From Nocardioides sp. InS609-2 (GTDB lineage: Bacteria; Actinomycetota; Actinomycetes; Propionibacteriales; Nocardioidaceae): 64,000 bases of DNA. The position numbers were made by a program, and so were the translations under genes. Numbering within the stretch: position 1 is the stretch's first letter; every line of letters begins with the position of its first letter. Shown here piece by piece: positions 26,043 through 35,096 of this stretch. The stretch spans positions 3,906,001-3,970,000 of the forward strand of contig NZ_CP060034.1 in the NCBI RefSeq assembly GCF_023208195.1. Reading direction: 5' to 3'. The notes below the pieces were generated by a model, which saw only the letters and a program-made list of their open reading frames with translations, ran no database searches and was not told the DNA's origin.

Positions 26043-28310
26043 TCAGTCGTCGGTCAGTCGGACGGTGATGCCGGCCATTGCCAGGTCGAGGGTGCGGTCG
26101 ACCTGCTCGATCGACCCCCCGGTGGCGATCACGTGGCCCAGCCGGTCGTAGGCGTCGGCGGCGGCGCGTACGCGGTCGCCGGGACGGCAGCTGGTGTGCA
26201 CCGCCGCAACACCATCACGGGTCCGGGCCTCCTCGAGGCCGTCAACGGTGGACACCTCGCCGTCGGTCGTGCTGGTGATGAATGCGATGCCGGCTGTCCT
26301 TGTCCGCAGGTCTCCGACGGTCATCGGCAGGTCGATCGCCGCCCTCAACTGCTGATCGAGCAGGTCGGGGCCGCCCGCGAGCCTGATGAGCTCAGGGATC
26401 ATCCCGCCGGCCGGGCGGGCGTTAATCTCGATGACGGTGGGCCCGGCGTCGGCCAACCGCACCTCGGTGTGGCACACCCCGTGGCGGACGCCGACCGCCT
26501 CGAGAGCCTCGATCACCACGCGCTCGATCTCGCCAGCCGTGGTCTCCTCGAGCACGGCGGGGAACGCATGTCGCAGCTCCACGAAGGCCGGGCCGTGTGA
26601 CAGGTCCTTCCTAGTAATGCCCACGACATGGCAACGGCCGTCGACGAAGATCGTCTCGACGCTGACCTCCGCGCCGCTCACGAGCTGCTCGACTAGCACC
26701 GCGGCGGGCTGTCGCTGCATCCGCACGTTGTGCGTCCGGCGCAGCAGGAGGGTGACTTGCTCGACGGCCTTCTCCAGGGTCTCGCACCGCAGCACGCCAG
26801 TCGACGCCGAGTCGGCCACGGGCTTGACCACGCAGGGGAGTCCCGTGCGGGCGACGGCGGCAGCGACGTCTGCCGCGGTGCAGACGGGGACCGAGACCGG
26901 CTGGGGAAGTCCCGCGTCCGTGAGCACCTTCCTGGTCTCTGACTTGTCGCGGCACCGGCGCACGGCTTCGGGCGGGTTGCCCGGGAGACCGAGCTCTGCC
27001 GCGAGCACCGCCGTGGCCCCGAGGTAGAACTCGCTGCTCGTGGTGACTCCGGCGACCTCCCGCGCGTCGAACGCCTCGCGCAGGGCAGCCGTCAGGGCAG
27101 CCTGGTCGTTGGTGTCGCACCGCATGATCTCGCAGTCGGTCTCCGCGACGCCCCGGTAGCGCGCGGCAGAGGAGGTCAGCAGCACGGGGGTCAGGCCCAG
27201 CTCGCGGGCGCGTGTCATGGCGAGCATGCCGGTGCCGGTGGTGTTGGACTCGACGAACAGGAGCCGCCGACGGGGGGTCGAAGGTACCGACGCCCACGAC
27301 CACTGCGCCACCTCGGTCCCGTAGGCGACCTGCTCCGGCTCGGGACGGATCGGCAGGGACCGCAGGTCGGCCCGGTCCCAGTAGTCATCGGAGTAGATGG
27401 TGTCGACGTAGCGATCGCCCCGGTCGGGGAAGATGCCGACCGCTGTGGCGCCTTCCGGCAGCGTCCAAGCCAGGTGACGGAGCACCTGGTAGACCGACCC
27501 CGAGGAGTTGCCGGCGAAAATGCACTCATCGCGGGCGAGCTCGCGGGTAACGGCGAATGCCTCGTGGTCGTTGAGCCAGTGCACCTCGTCGATCTCGGCA
27601 TGGCTCAGGTTGCCCGGCAGCAGGCTGTTGCCCAGGCCGCTCTGACGGCGGCCGGGACGGTCGGGCTGCTCGAACAGGACGCTGCCCACCGCGTCCACGC
27701 CGATGACCCGTACCGGATCGGTGATGCCGGCGGCTCGCTGCGCGCGTCGCAGTGCGCGCGCCGTGCCGCAGAGGGAGCCACCGCTCCCGACGGCGCCGAC
27801 GAGCACGTCGACGCGACCTAGGTCGGCGACCAGCTCGTCGGCCAGCGCGCCGTAGGCGAGCGGGTTCTGCGGGTTGTAGTACTGGCGGGGGCAGAACGCG
27901 TCGTCGCGCTCGGCCATCAGCTCGGCGAGACGGGTCAGCCTCGCGCTCTGCCAGCCGTGGGAGGTCATCGCATCGACAACGTGCACGGAGCAGCCAAGCG
28001 ACCGGAGCTTGGCCAGCGTGACCTCGTCGATCCGCGGGTCGGTGACGATGTGGACCGGGTGGCCGAGCAGCGTGCCGACCAACGCGAGGCCCAGCGCCAT
28101 CGTGCCCGAGGAACTCTCGAAGATCGGGGCACCGGGTTGCAGGAGGCCGTTTGCGCGCGCCTCGAGGATCACACGCTTGGCGACGCGGTCCTTCATTGCG
28201 AAGACGTTGTGCATCTCGAGCTTGGCGTAGACCGCGGCGGTCGCGGGCCCGGTGCGCAGTCGGACCACCGGGGTATGCCCGATCGCGTCGACGAGGTCGT
28301 CGTACTTCAC
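26043..28310 (-). CDS. cysteine-synthase-like PLP enzyme fused to ATP-grasp ligase
   Basis: A 755-residue fusion. Residues 1-320 are a fold-type II PLP enzyme (HNVFAMKDRVA with the Schiff-base Lys; GSGGSLCGTA as phosphate loop). Residues 345-750 are an ATP-grasp ligase (CVVKPVADSASTGV, VLVEQLVSGAEVSVETI, EINARPAGGMIPELI with Mg ligands). With a threonine kinase and an argininosuccinate-lyase homologue next door, the PLP half should replace phosphate of O-phosphothreonine by the amino group of aspartate, as in 2,3-diaminobutyrate pathways. The ATP-grasp half is an addition, perhaps an amide ligase. GTG start overlaps the kinase stop. Confidence 0.85.
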   Translation of the reverse strand: MKYDDLVDAIGHTPVVRLRTGPATAAVYAKLEMHNVFAMKDRVAKRVILEARANGLLQPGAPIFESSSGTMALGLALVGTLLGHPVHIVTDPRIDEVTLAKLRSLGCSVHVVDAMTSHGWQSARLTRLAELMAERDDAFCPRQYYNPQNPLAYGALADELVADLGRVDVLVGAVGSGGSLCGTARALRRAQRAAGITDPVRVIGVDAVGSVLFEQPDRPGRRQSGLGNSLLPGNLSHAEIDEVHWLNDHEAFAVTRELARDECIFAGNSSGSVYQVLRHLAWTLPEGATAVGIFPDRGDRYVDTIYSDDYWDRADLRSLPIRPEPEQVAYGTEVAQWSWASVPSTPRRRLLFVESNTTGTGMLAMTRARELGLTPVLLTSSAARYRGVAETDCEIMRCDTNDQAALTAALREAFDAREVAGVTTSSEFYLGATAVLAAELGLPGNPPEAVRRCRDKSETRKVLTDAGLPQPVSVPVCTAADVAAAVARTGLPCVVKPVADSASTGVLRCETLEKAVEQVTLLLRRTHNVRMQRQPAAVLVEQLVSGAEVSVETIFVDGRCHVVGITRKDLSHGPAFVELRHAFPAVLEETTAGEIERVVIEALEAVGVRHGVCHTEVRLADAGPTVIEINARPAGGMIPELIRLAGGPDLLDQQLRAAIDLPMTVGDLRTRTAGIAFITSTTDGEVSTVDGLEEARTRDGVAAVHTSCRPGDRVRAAADAYDRLGHVIATGGSIEQVDRTLDLAMAGITVRLTDD

Positions 28311-29251
28311 AGTTCTGCTCCGATGTCGGCGGGGTCGAAATCCAGGGTCTGGCACACCAGCAGTGCCTGCCCATGCCCCAGCTGGCGGCTGCGAGTGATC
28401 GCCTCGGCCAAGCGGGCGCGGTAGGCAGGGATGTGCTGCGGCAGCAGCAGCCCGATGGCTGACCCGCTGTGCGCCGCGACGACGCCCACCCCGCCCACCT
28501 CCGCGCTGAGGGCGGTCATCGCGTGGAGCGATCGCTTGGGGCAGAGCCGCTGGTTGAGGTGCGCGCTGCGCGTGGCGATGCGACCGATGGTGGAGGTGTC
28601 CCCCACGAGCACGGCGGCGCCGAGGGCGGCGAGGAGTGCGGCGTACTCGTCGCGGTCGCGGTCGGTGAAGTTCTTGGGGATCGCGTTGAATGCGACCGTA
28701 TCGACCGTCGCTCCCTCGTCGATGCCGACGATCGTCATGGGCGGCAGCACGCCCAGGGTGCGCCGGTGCACGACGTCGCGGTGGTCGAAGGCCACCACGC
28801 CGGGGTACATCACGCCGTCGGTGGGTTCGATCGGTCGCAGCAGATCCTCGATGAGCGCGGGCGGCATGTCGACGCCGATGGCCCCGGCGACCGCGCGCGC
28901 GGTGGCCACCAGGTCGGCCGAGGAACTGGCCAGGCCGCGACCCTCAGGGAGCGACCCGCTCAGCCGCAGCGACCCACCACCGTCCGCACCGTGGCGGGCG
29001 AGCACCGCCTCGGCGACGCGCTGGGCCTTGGTCTTCGACGTTGGCGAGGTCTCGACGCCCTCGCGGGCGCCGTCGTACTCGAACTCGGCGGTGGACCAAC
29101 GAGCGATGGGGAGCGTGACCAGGAAGTCGGGGCCCTCGGGCAGCGCGCCCTGCAAGAGCTCGCCGAAGGTGCCGAAGGCCGAGCTGACCGCCGAGCCACG
29201 TGCACGGGAGGCCGGACGAGGTCGCTCGGGTCGGATCAGCTGCCGGGTCAT
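28307..29251 (-). CDS. GHMP kinase, PduX-like L-threonine kinase
   Basis: A 314-residue GHMP-family kinase. SAFGTFGELLQGALPEGP near the N terminus and the phosphate loop LPEGRGLASSSADLVATA near residue 104 resemble PduX, which phosphorylates L-threonine. O-phosphothreonine is the activated substrate for diaminobutyrate formation, matching its neighbours. ATG overlaps the lyase stop (ATGA), and its own stop overlaps the GTG of the PLP/ATP-grasp gene, so stoichiometric expression is likely. Confidence 0.87.
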   Translation of the reverse strand: MTRQLIRPERPRPASRARGSAVSSAFGTFGELLQGALPEGPDFLVTLPIARWSTAEFEYDGAREGVETSPTSKTKAQRVAEAVLARHGADGGGSLRLSGSLPEGRGLASSSADLVATARAVAGAIGVDMPPALIEDLLRPIEPTDGVMYPGVVAFDHRDVVHRRTLGVLPPMTIVGIDEGATVDTVAFNAIPKNFTDRDRDEYAALLAALGAAVLVGDTSTIGRIATRSAHLNQRLCPKRSLHAMTALSAEVGGVGVVAAHSGSAIGLLLPQHIPAYRARLAEAITRSRQLGHGQALLVCQTLDFDPADIGAEL

Positions 29252-30732
29252 GTGCTGAGCTCGGCCAACGCGTCGAGTGCGGCATCGGTCTTGGCCGCGG
29301 CCGCGTCGACCGTCGACGCGCGGGTCGCCCACTCCCGCTCCAGGGCGACCCTGCGCTCGTGTTGGTCCCCGAGCAGCGCCCGCATCGCGTCGGGGCCGGT
29401 GCCGCCGGGCGATAACTTGCCCGCCAGCTGGCCGTCCACGTCGAGGGAGGCCTCGAGGAACGACCCGGGGTCGTCGAGCGGATGGCCGGCGGCACGACAG
29501 ACGTCACCCAGCAGCCCGGCGTCGTCGCGACCGTCGTGCTGCTCGAGGACAGCGACGACGTAGCGTCCCGCCACCACCTGGGAGGTCCGCCACGGGATGC
29601 CAGCGCGCAGGGTGAGCTGGTTGGCGAGACTGAACCCACCGAAGTGGTCGCGCTCGCACCAAGCGCGCATCGTGTCGACGCGCCAGTGGAGCTGATCGAC
29701 CACGAGGACGGTGCCGTCCACGACGGCGAGCGCCTCGGCGAAGGCCGTGGTCGCGTGGCGCCCCGCCTCCTTCGACACCTCGACGCTGTTGCTGTACGAC
29801 GTGTTGCGCTGCGCGGTGGCGAGGTCGACATAGAACGACACGAGGTGCGCCGTCCGGCCGCGCAGTCGCTCGAGGATCGGGTAGTTCTTCTTCTGCGGCA
29901 TGGACGCCGAGATGCCGGCCAGGTCGTCGGGCAGCTCGACCAGACCGTAGGCACTGGAAAGCCAGGCCATGAGGTCGGTGTGGAAGCGGCTGAGTCCCAC
30001 ACCCGCGGTGGACAGGTCGGCGGCGACGTCGAGCAGCCACGATCGCGAGGCGACCGCCGCCAGCGCGTGGGGAGCGGGGGCGGTGCAGCCCACCGCCTCG
30101 GCCAACAACTGCCGATCCCACGCCAGCTCCTGGCCGGCCATCGGGCCTGCACCCAGGGGCGAGAGGTTGATGCGGTCGTAGGTAGAGAGCAGGCGCGACG
30201 ACGTCGCCAGTGCGTGGTCGGCCAGGGCGGAGAGCCAGAACCCCGGACTGACCACCTGCGCGGCCTGGAGATGGGTGTAGCCGGGCATCGGCGAGGTGAT
30301 GTCCTCGCCCGCGCGCCTGATCGCCGCCTCAGCGAGCCGGTCGAAGCCAGCGGCCATGCTCTTCACTTGGGCGCGCACGTGCAGCAGTTGCGCGCACGCC
30401 TGCAGGTCATTGCGACTGCGGTCCACGTGCCAGGCCGGAACGGGGTCGGAGTCGGCGACGACCTGGGCCTCAATGGCCAAGGCGATGTCGGTGAGCGACT
30501 CGTCGGCGCAGGCAGCGACGTTCTGCTGTGTCAACCCGCGCAGCCCTACGGTGAGGCAGGTCACCTCGCCCGAGGACAGCACCCCGAGACGGTGGTACTC
30601 AGTCAGTAGCGCCTTCTCGATGAGGACGTACCACGGCAGCAGGTGCTCCAGCTCGTGGCGGAACTGGGGCTCGAGGAACTCGCGCCGCACGAACTCCGTG
30701 GGTGTCCCGGCGACGCGCCCGGACACGCTCAC
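29248..30732 (-). CDS. argininosuccinate lyase-like enzyme for diaminobutyrate
   Basis: A 494-residue member of the fumarase/aspartase/argininosuccinate-lyase superfamily. The signature ISASMPQKKNYPILERLRG lies near residue 280, PMPGYTHLQAAQ near 150 supplies the acid/base His region, and DRSRNDLQ near 103 the substrate loop. It is probably not the housekeeping ArgH: it lies in a peptide cluster next to a threonine kinase and a cysteine-synthase-like enzyme. Those three together release fumarate from an aspartate adduct to leave 2,3-diaminobutyrate (as described for friulimicin- and pacidamycin-type clusters). GTG start overlaps the preceding stop. Confidence 0.87.
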   Translation of the reverse strand: MSVSGRVAGTPTEFVRREFLEPQFRHELEHLLPWYVLIEKALLTEYHRLGVLSSGEVTCLTVGLRGLTQQNVAACADESLTDIALAIEAQVVADSDPVPAWHVDRSRNDLQACAQLLHVRAQVKSMAAGFDRLAEAAIRRAGEDITSPMPGYTHLQAAQVVSPGFWLSALADHALATSSRLLSTYDRINLSPLGAGPMAGQELAWDRQLLAEAVGCTAPAPHALAAVASRSWLLDVAADLSTAGVGLSRFHTDLMAWLSSAYGLVELPDDLAGISASMPQKKNYPILERLRGRTAHLVSFYVDLATAQRNTSYSNSVEVSKEAGRHATTAFAEALAVVDGTVLVVDQLHWRVDTMRAWCERDHFGGFSLANQLTLRAGIPWRTSQVVAGRYVVAVLEQHDGRDDAGLLGDVCRAAGHPLDDPGSFLEASLDVDGQLAGKLSPGGTGPDAMRALLGDQHERRVALEREWATRASTVDAAAAKTDAALDALAELST

Positions 30733-33257
30733 GGGGCACTGCCGTCGCGGACGAGGGCAAGGGAGTCCCGCACGAGCGAGGCGGCCACGGCCGCCCGGCC
30801 GCGCACGAAGTAGCGGTCCAGGCCGGACAGTGGGGCGAGCCGGGCCATGGGAAAGAACGTCGTGAGGTCCGCGGCCACCTCACGTTCGCCGGGAGCGCGG
30901 GGGACGGCGACGACCGTGGTGGGCACATCTACCGGCTCGCGCCCCAGGCCGCCGTAGTAGGCCTCGGCCTGGTCCACGTCGTGACGGAAGGCGCGCTCGA
31001 TGATCTCCCCGCGGATCGGCCGGGCGTGGTCGACGTCGGTGAGCGCACCGGACTCGCGCAGCCAGGTGCCGACGTCGGTGGCCTCGTCGGCTGGCTCCCC
31101 GGCACCGACCGCGAGGATGACGTGACGGGGCGCTGCTCCGGCCAACTGCAGGTGACGTGCGGTGGCGTGCGCCAGCGCGCTCCCTGCGCCGTGTCCCCAG
31201 AGGACGACCGGCTCGTCGACCCGCTCGATGATCTCCTCGCTCAGCCGACGGGCCAGCTCATCGATGTCGCATAGCTTCTCGTCGGGACGCGCGATGTCGT
31301 GGCCCGGCAGCTCGACCGCCCAGACCGCCAGGTCGTCGAGGGCGGTCGCGCGTGCGAGGGCGTCGAAGTTGAGGGCGTTGCCGGCCTCGTAGGGCAGGCA
31401 CACCAGGGCAGCAGCGGAGGCAGCCTCGGGCCGGGCGAGAGGCTGGAGGAGGGAGGCGCCGTCCTGCGGTTGCTCGACGGCCGCGGCGAGGTCGGCCAGC
31501 ACGGGGTGCTTCATCAGATCCACGAGCGACACGAGCCCGGACAGCTGGACCGCGAGCCGGATACCGGCCAGGGAGCCGCCTCCGCGCTCGAAGAAGTTGT
31601 CGTTGCGGTCGATCTCATCGAGCGGCACTCCGAGCACCTCCGCCCAGGCCGTGGCGATCCGGCGCTCGACGGGATTCTGCGGGGGTGTGACACTCGTGCC
31701 CGTCCCGCACCCGGTCTCCAGGTCCGCCAGGGCGCGCTTGTCCACCTTGCCGTTGTCGGTCAGAGGCAGCTCGGGCATCCACCGCAAGGTGCGAGGGACC
31801 AGATGCTGTGGGACGAACTCGCCGAGTGACTTGGCGACGTCTTCCAGCGGCGACTCCGCGATGTAGAACCCGGCCAGGCGCTTGCTTGAGCCGTCCGGCA
31901 TGACGATCACGCACGCTGTGCGGACGCCGGGGACGCGCAGCAGCTGCGCCTCAACCTCGCCGACCTCGACGCGCATGCCGCTGATCTTCACCTGCTCGTC
32001 GCGACGGCCGATGAAACGCAGTCGCCCGTCGGGCAGCCACTGTCCGTAGTCACCGCTGCGGTAACGGCGGAGTCCGGGGCGGACGGGGTCGTCCTCGAAG
32101 GCCTCGGCGGTCCGGACAGGATCGTTGACATAGCCACGCCCGACGCACACCCCGGAGAACGTGATCTCCCCGACGCCGTCCTCGTCCAGCGGGAGGCCGT
32201 CGGCGCCGACCACGTCGACCAGGACGTTGGCGATCGGGACGCCGACGCTGACCAGGTCGTCGTCGGAGACGCTCGTGATCACCTCGTGGGTGGTGTCGTC
32301 GGAGGCCTCAGTCGCTCCGTAGGCGTTGACCACGGGAATCGCGGGGCAGCGGGCGAACCACCGGCGCAGCACGGCCGCGGTGACCGCCTCTCCCGTGACG
32401 CCCAGCATCCGCAGGGTGCCCGGCACCTCGTCCCCGGCCTCGAGCCGGGTCACCATCACGTCGAGATAGCTCGGCACGACCTGCAGCACCGCGACCTGCT
32501 CCTTGGAGAGCAGCCGCAGCAGCAACGACACGTCGAGGACGGCCTCGGGGTCGACGATCAGGGTCGACCCACCGGCAAGCAGCGGAGCGAATGCCTGCCA
32601 GAGCGAGATGTCGAAGCACTGCGAGGCGGTCTGGGCGACCACGAAGCCCGGACGAAGCTCGAAGGTCTCGATCTTGGCCAGCAGGTGGTTGAGCATCCCG
32701 GCGTGCTCGCAGGCGGCACCCTTGGGCTCACCGGTCGAGCCGGAGGTGAAGTAGATGTAGGCCAGGTCGGAGTCGCTGACCGGGACCACCTGCCGTGGGG
32801 CGGTCTCTGCGGCGGGCGTCAGCGGCAGGGGGATCACCCCCGCGTCGCGGAAGGTCCGGGACGAGACGCAGGCCGGGAGCAGGGCGTGGGTCGACCCCGA
32901 GCGTCGCAGAAGCCCGGCGATCCGATCGTCCGGGTAGGCCGGTTCGATGGGCAGGTAGACACCTCCCGCCTTGAAGATGCCGATGATCGCGGCGAGCCAC
33001 TCGAGCGTTCGCTCGCTGCATACTGCGACCACCCCCTCTGGGCGCAGACCTGCGGACTGGAGGGCACCCGCTATGCGTTCGGCGGCCGCGTCGAGGTCGG
33101 CGTAGGTCCACCGCTCATGGCGGTGCACCGCGGCGATCGCGTCCGGCGTGCGCCGCGACCACTCCTCGAACAGCTCGTGCGCGCGACGCTCGGGCAGCGC
33201 CCTTCGGGGGCCCACGCCCCACGTCTGTTCGATGCGTACCGCCTCCACCTGCTTCAT
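30729..33257 (-). CDS. NRPS A-T protein with a non-catalytic thioesterase-like domain
   Basis: An 842-residue protein. The A domain (25-520) has YFTSGSTGEPKG, QCFDISLWQ, NAYGATEASDD, YRSGD, GRRDEQVKISGMRVEVGE and DNGKVDK. The carrier (545-605) has FFERGGGSLAGIRL. Residues 620-835 have an alpha/beta-hydrolase, type II TE-like pattern. By-eye pocket is D-I-W-S-G-T-A-D-D-K; the two Asp fit a basic side chain such as diaminobutyrate (prediction). In the TE-like part the nucleophile elbow reads GHGAG (Gly690 instead of Ser), and the C-terminal His region reads LSGLDRYF. Normal hydrolysis is therefore unlikely. The stop overlaps the lyase gene start. Confidence 0.9.
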   Translation of the reverse strand: MKQVEAVRIEQTWGVGPRRALPERRAHELFEEWSRRTPDAIAAVHRHERWTYADLDAAAERIAGALQSAGLRPEGVVAVCSERTLEWLAAIIGIFKAGGVYLPIEPAYPDDRIAGLLRRSGSTHALLPACVSSRTFRDAGVIPLPLTPAAETAPRQVVPVSDSDLAYIYFTSGSTGEPKGAACEHAGMLNHLLAKIETFELRPGFVVAQTASQCFDISLWQAFAPLLAGGSTLIVDPEAVLDVSLLLRLLSKEQVAVLQVVPSYLDVMVTRLEAGDEVPGTLRMLGVTGEAVTAAVLRRWFARCPAIPVVNAYGATEASDDTTHEVITSVSDDDLVSVGVPIANVLVDVVGADGLPLDEDGVGEITFSGVCVGRGYVNDPVRTAEAFEDDPVRPGLRRYRSGDYGQWLPDGRLRFIGRRDEQVKISGMRVEVGEVEAQLLRVPGVRTACVIVMPDGSSKRLAGFYIAESPLEDVAKSLGEFVPQHLVPRTLRWMPELPLTDNGKVDKRALADLETGCGTGTSVTPPQNPVERRIATAWAEVLGVPLDEIDRNDNFFERGGGSLAGIRLAVQLSGLVSLVDLMKHPVLADLAAAVEQPQDGASLLQPLARPEAASAAALVCLPYEAGNALNFDALARATALDDLAVWAVELPGHDIARPDEKLCDIDELARRLSEEIIERVDEPVVLWGHGAGSALAHATARHLQLAGAAPRHVILAVGAGEPADEATDVGTWLRESGALTDVDHARPIRGEIIERAFRHDVDQAEAYYGGLGREPVDVPTTVVAVPRAPGEREVAADLTTFFPMARLAPLSGLDRYFVRGRAAVAASLVRDSLALVRDGSAP

Positions 33258-33284
33258 GAACCATGTCCTCCTCGTGATGTCGGT

Positions 33285-34019
33285 TCAGAACCAGGTGAGG
33301 AACCGCTGGAGCTCCTCGCGCAGCTCGGCCGGGCCGGGGCGCTCGACCTTCACAGCGACCTTGTCCTCGGTCTCCACCGGAGTCCGGCGGTATACGTTGG
33401 TGAACTCGGTGACGGCCGGTCGCTGGAGCACCAGCGACGCCGCTGCTCCGCCGCCGGAGCGAGAGATGTTGTGCAGCACCTCATGGTTGATGTGGTAGAC
33501 CGTCCCGGCGGGGAGCACGGCCTCGAACACGTTGAGCAGCCGGGCCTTGCCCTGCGGTTCAAGGCTGAAGGACTCGTCGGCGCCCACCGGCAGGTACTTC
33601 AGGTGATGGTGCTCGTCGCCCGTGTCGTCAACGCGGAACTCCCGAGCGCAGTACTCACCGGCCAGCAGGGCGGTGGTGAAGTCCCACCGGTGCGAGTGCA
33701 CGTCCTCGACGATCTCCTCGGTCACGTCCGGCTGCGGGTGCCAAACGTGGAGTCGCAGCTTCCACGGGGCCGAGTCGCCGGCCATCAGCACGAGCTTCAA
33801 GAAGTTGTTGGCGTGGTAGTAGGACCGGGCCGCGATCTCGGCCAGCTGGTCCTCGTCCTCGATGATCTGCCCGAGCATGCTCTTCAGCTCCTCTGGCGCG
33901 GCGAGCCTGCGGAGGACCGAGACGTTCGCCTCGAAGCTGACCGTGTCGGACTTCTCCACCACCACGTCGAGCAGGTCCTTGATTTCCCGCAGGCCAGCGT
34001 CGGTCCTGATCTGCGCCAT
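33285..34019 (-). CDS. cupin-like protein with intact His motifs
   Basis: A 244-residue protein of jelly-roll type. EDVHSHRWDFTTALLAGEY near residue 105 and TVYHINHEVLHNISR near 175 resemble the two cupin metal motifs, with several His available, as in cysteine-dioxygenase-like non-heme iron enzymes. The N-terminal 60 residues are helical. Its place in the diaminobutyrate operon, upstream of the A-T-TE-like gene, suggests oxidation or binding of an amino-acid intermediate. I do not recognise the specific family. AGGAG lies 6 bp before the ATG. Confidence 0.7.
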   Translation of the reverse strand: MAQIRTDAGLREIKDLLDVVVEKSDTVSFEANVSVLRRLAAPEELKSMLGQIIEDEDQLAEIAARSYYHANNFLKLVLMAGDSAPWKLRLHVWHPQPDVTEEIVEDVHSHRWDFTTALLAGEYCAREFRVDDTGDEHHHLKYLPVGADESFSLEPQGKARLLNVFEAVLPAGTVYHINHEVLHNISRSGGGAAASLVLQRPAVTEFTNVYRRTPVETEDKVAVKVERPGPAELREELQRFLTWF

Positions 34020-34106
34020 TTCTCTACTCCTCGCACGTCGGTGCTGCTTGTTCTGTGGATGTGGGACGCCTTGCCGGTCCTGTCGGTGCGGCGCTAGCTA
34101 TGGGGG

Positions 34107-35096
34107 TCACGTGGGTGCCGCCACCAGGAGGTCGGCACCGGGATCGTCCGCGAGGGCAACCAGGAGCTGCGGTGACCCGACGAGCGGCGGCCGGCCCTGC
34201 GCGGTCAGCAGGTTGTCGGCGACGACCAGGTCGCCCTCCTGCCACGTCACTTCGCGGCGCACGGCGGTGTAGGCAGCCTGGAGGTGGGCCAGCTCGCCTT
34301 CCGACAGGGGATGGTCGTCCCCGTAGGTCGTCTGCATCGGGAGGTCCTGCCCGAAGGCCTGCGTCATGGTCGCCCGCTCGACCGGATCGAGGCTCCCGGT
34401 GTTGTAGAAGGCGAGGTCGTTGAACCAGCACCCCTCGCCGGTGCGGGGGTGATCGACGAACGCCGCGCGGTGCCGCATGGTGCGCAGCGATCCCCCGGGC
34501 AGCCATGTCGACTTGACGTCCTCGCGGTCGAGCACCGGCTTGAGCTCCTCACGCGTCGACACCGAGAACGCCTTCTGCCACGACATGCCGAATCCCTCGT
34601 GGAACGTTCGGATCACCGCCCAGCCGAACGTCCGGACCCGGTCCACCAAGCCGTCAGGGAGCAGCTCGGGCAGGCGCCGCACGTCGCTGATGTGGTGCTG
34701 CGACCCGGAGCGGGTCAGCTTGGTGCAGGCTGTCAGCACCAACGCCGGGGGCCGCAGGCTGCCGGCGCCCTCCTGGGACGGGCACCGCTCGCGGTCCTCG
34801 GGCCATCTGATCGGCGTCACCACCCCGCCCGCCAGGCTCTCGCGCGGAACGAGGTGCTCGGCGGGGCGGTGCGGCGAGAGGCCCAACGCGTCTCGCGCCG
34901 TCGCGAGGTCGTAGGGGCTGGTGATCCCTGACCCGCGGACGACGATCGCGCCCTGTCGTCGTACGAGGTCCCGCACCATCGGGGCCTCGTCCGCCAGCCA
35001 GCCAATCGGATCGCCCGTCGGCGCATGCACGACAGGCAGGTCCGCATCGGTCCACGACGCACCGGCCCCAGGCAGCGCGGCTGCGTTCCCGCTCAC
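34107..35096 (-). CDS. TauD/SyrP-like protein without its iron ligands
   Basis: A 329-residue protein clearly of the TauD/TfdA fold: ISDVRRLPELLPDGLVDR near residue 135, GWAVIRTFHEGFGMSWQKAF near 158, CWFNDLAFYNTGSLDP near 226 and GDLVVADNLLTAQGRPP at the end. The iron-binding H-x-E position reads CPSQEG (Ser107 for His, Glu109 kept), and the distal His of the usual DNMLTAHGR segment is Gln300. With both histidines gone, Fe(II) catalysis is unlikely, so it is a pseudo-enzyme or a binding/regulatory partner. GTG start overlaps the aminotransferase stop (GTGA). Confidence 0.8.
   Translation of the reverse strand: MSGNAAALPGAGASWTDADLPVVHAPTGDPIGWLADEAPMVRDLVRRQGAIVVRGSGITSPYDLATARDALGLSPHRPAEHLVPRESLAGGVVTPIRWPEDRERCPSQEGAGSLRPPALVLTACTKLTRSGSQHHISDVRRLPELLPDGLVDRVRTFGWAVIRTFHEGFGMSWQKAFSVSTREELKPVLDREDVKSTWLPGGSLRTMRHRAAFVDHPRTGEGCWFNDLAFYNTGSLDPVERATMTQAFGQDLPMQTTYGDDHPLSEGELAHLQAAYTAVRREVTWQEGDLVVADNLLTAQGRPPLVGSPQLLVALADDPGADLLVAAPT

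Noticed and set aside
26043..28310. Ordinary cysteine synthase
   Set aside because: The ATP-grasp fusion and the kinase/lyase neighbours point to diamino-acid formation rather than sulfur assimilation.
29248..30732. Housekeeping argininosuccinate lyase of arginine biosynthesis
   Set aside because: No other arg genes nearby; it is translationally coupled to a threonine kinase, a cysteine-synthase-like enzyme and an NRPS protein.
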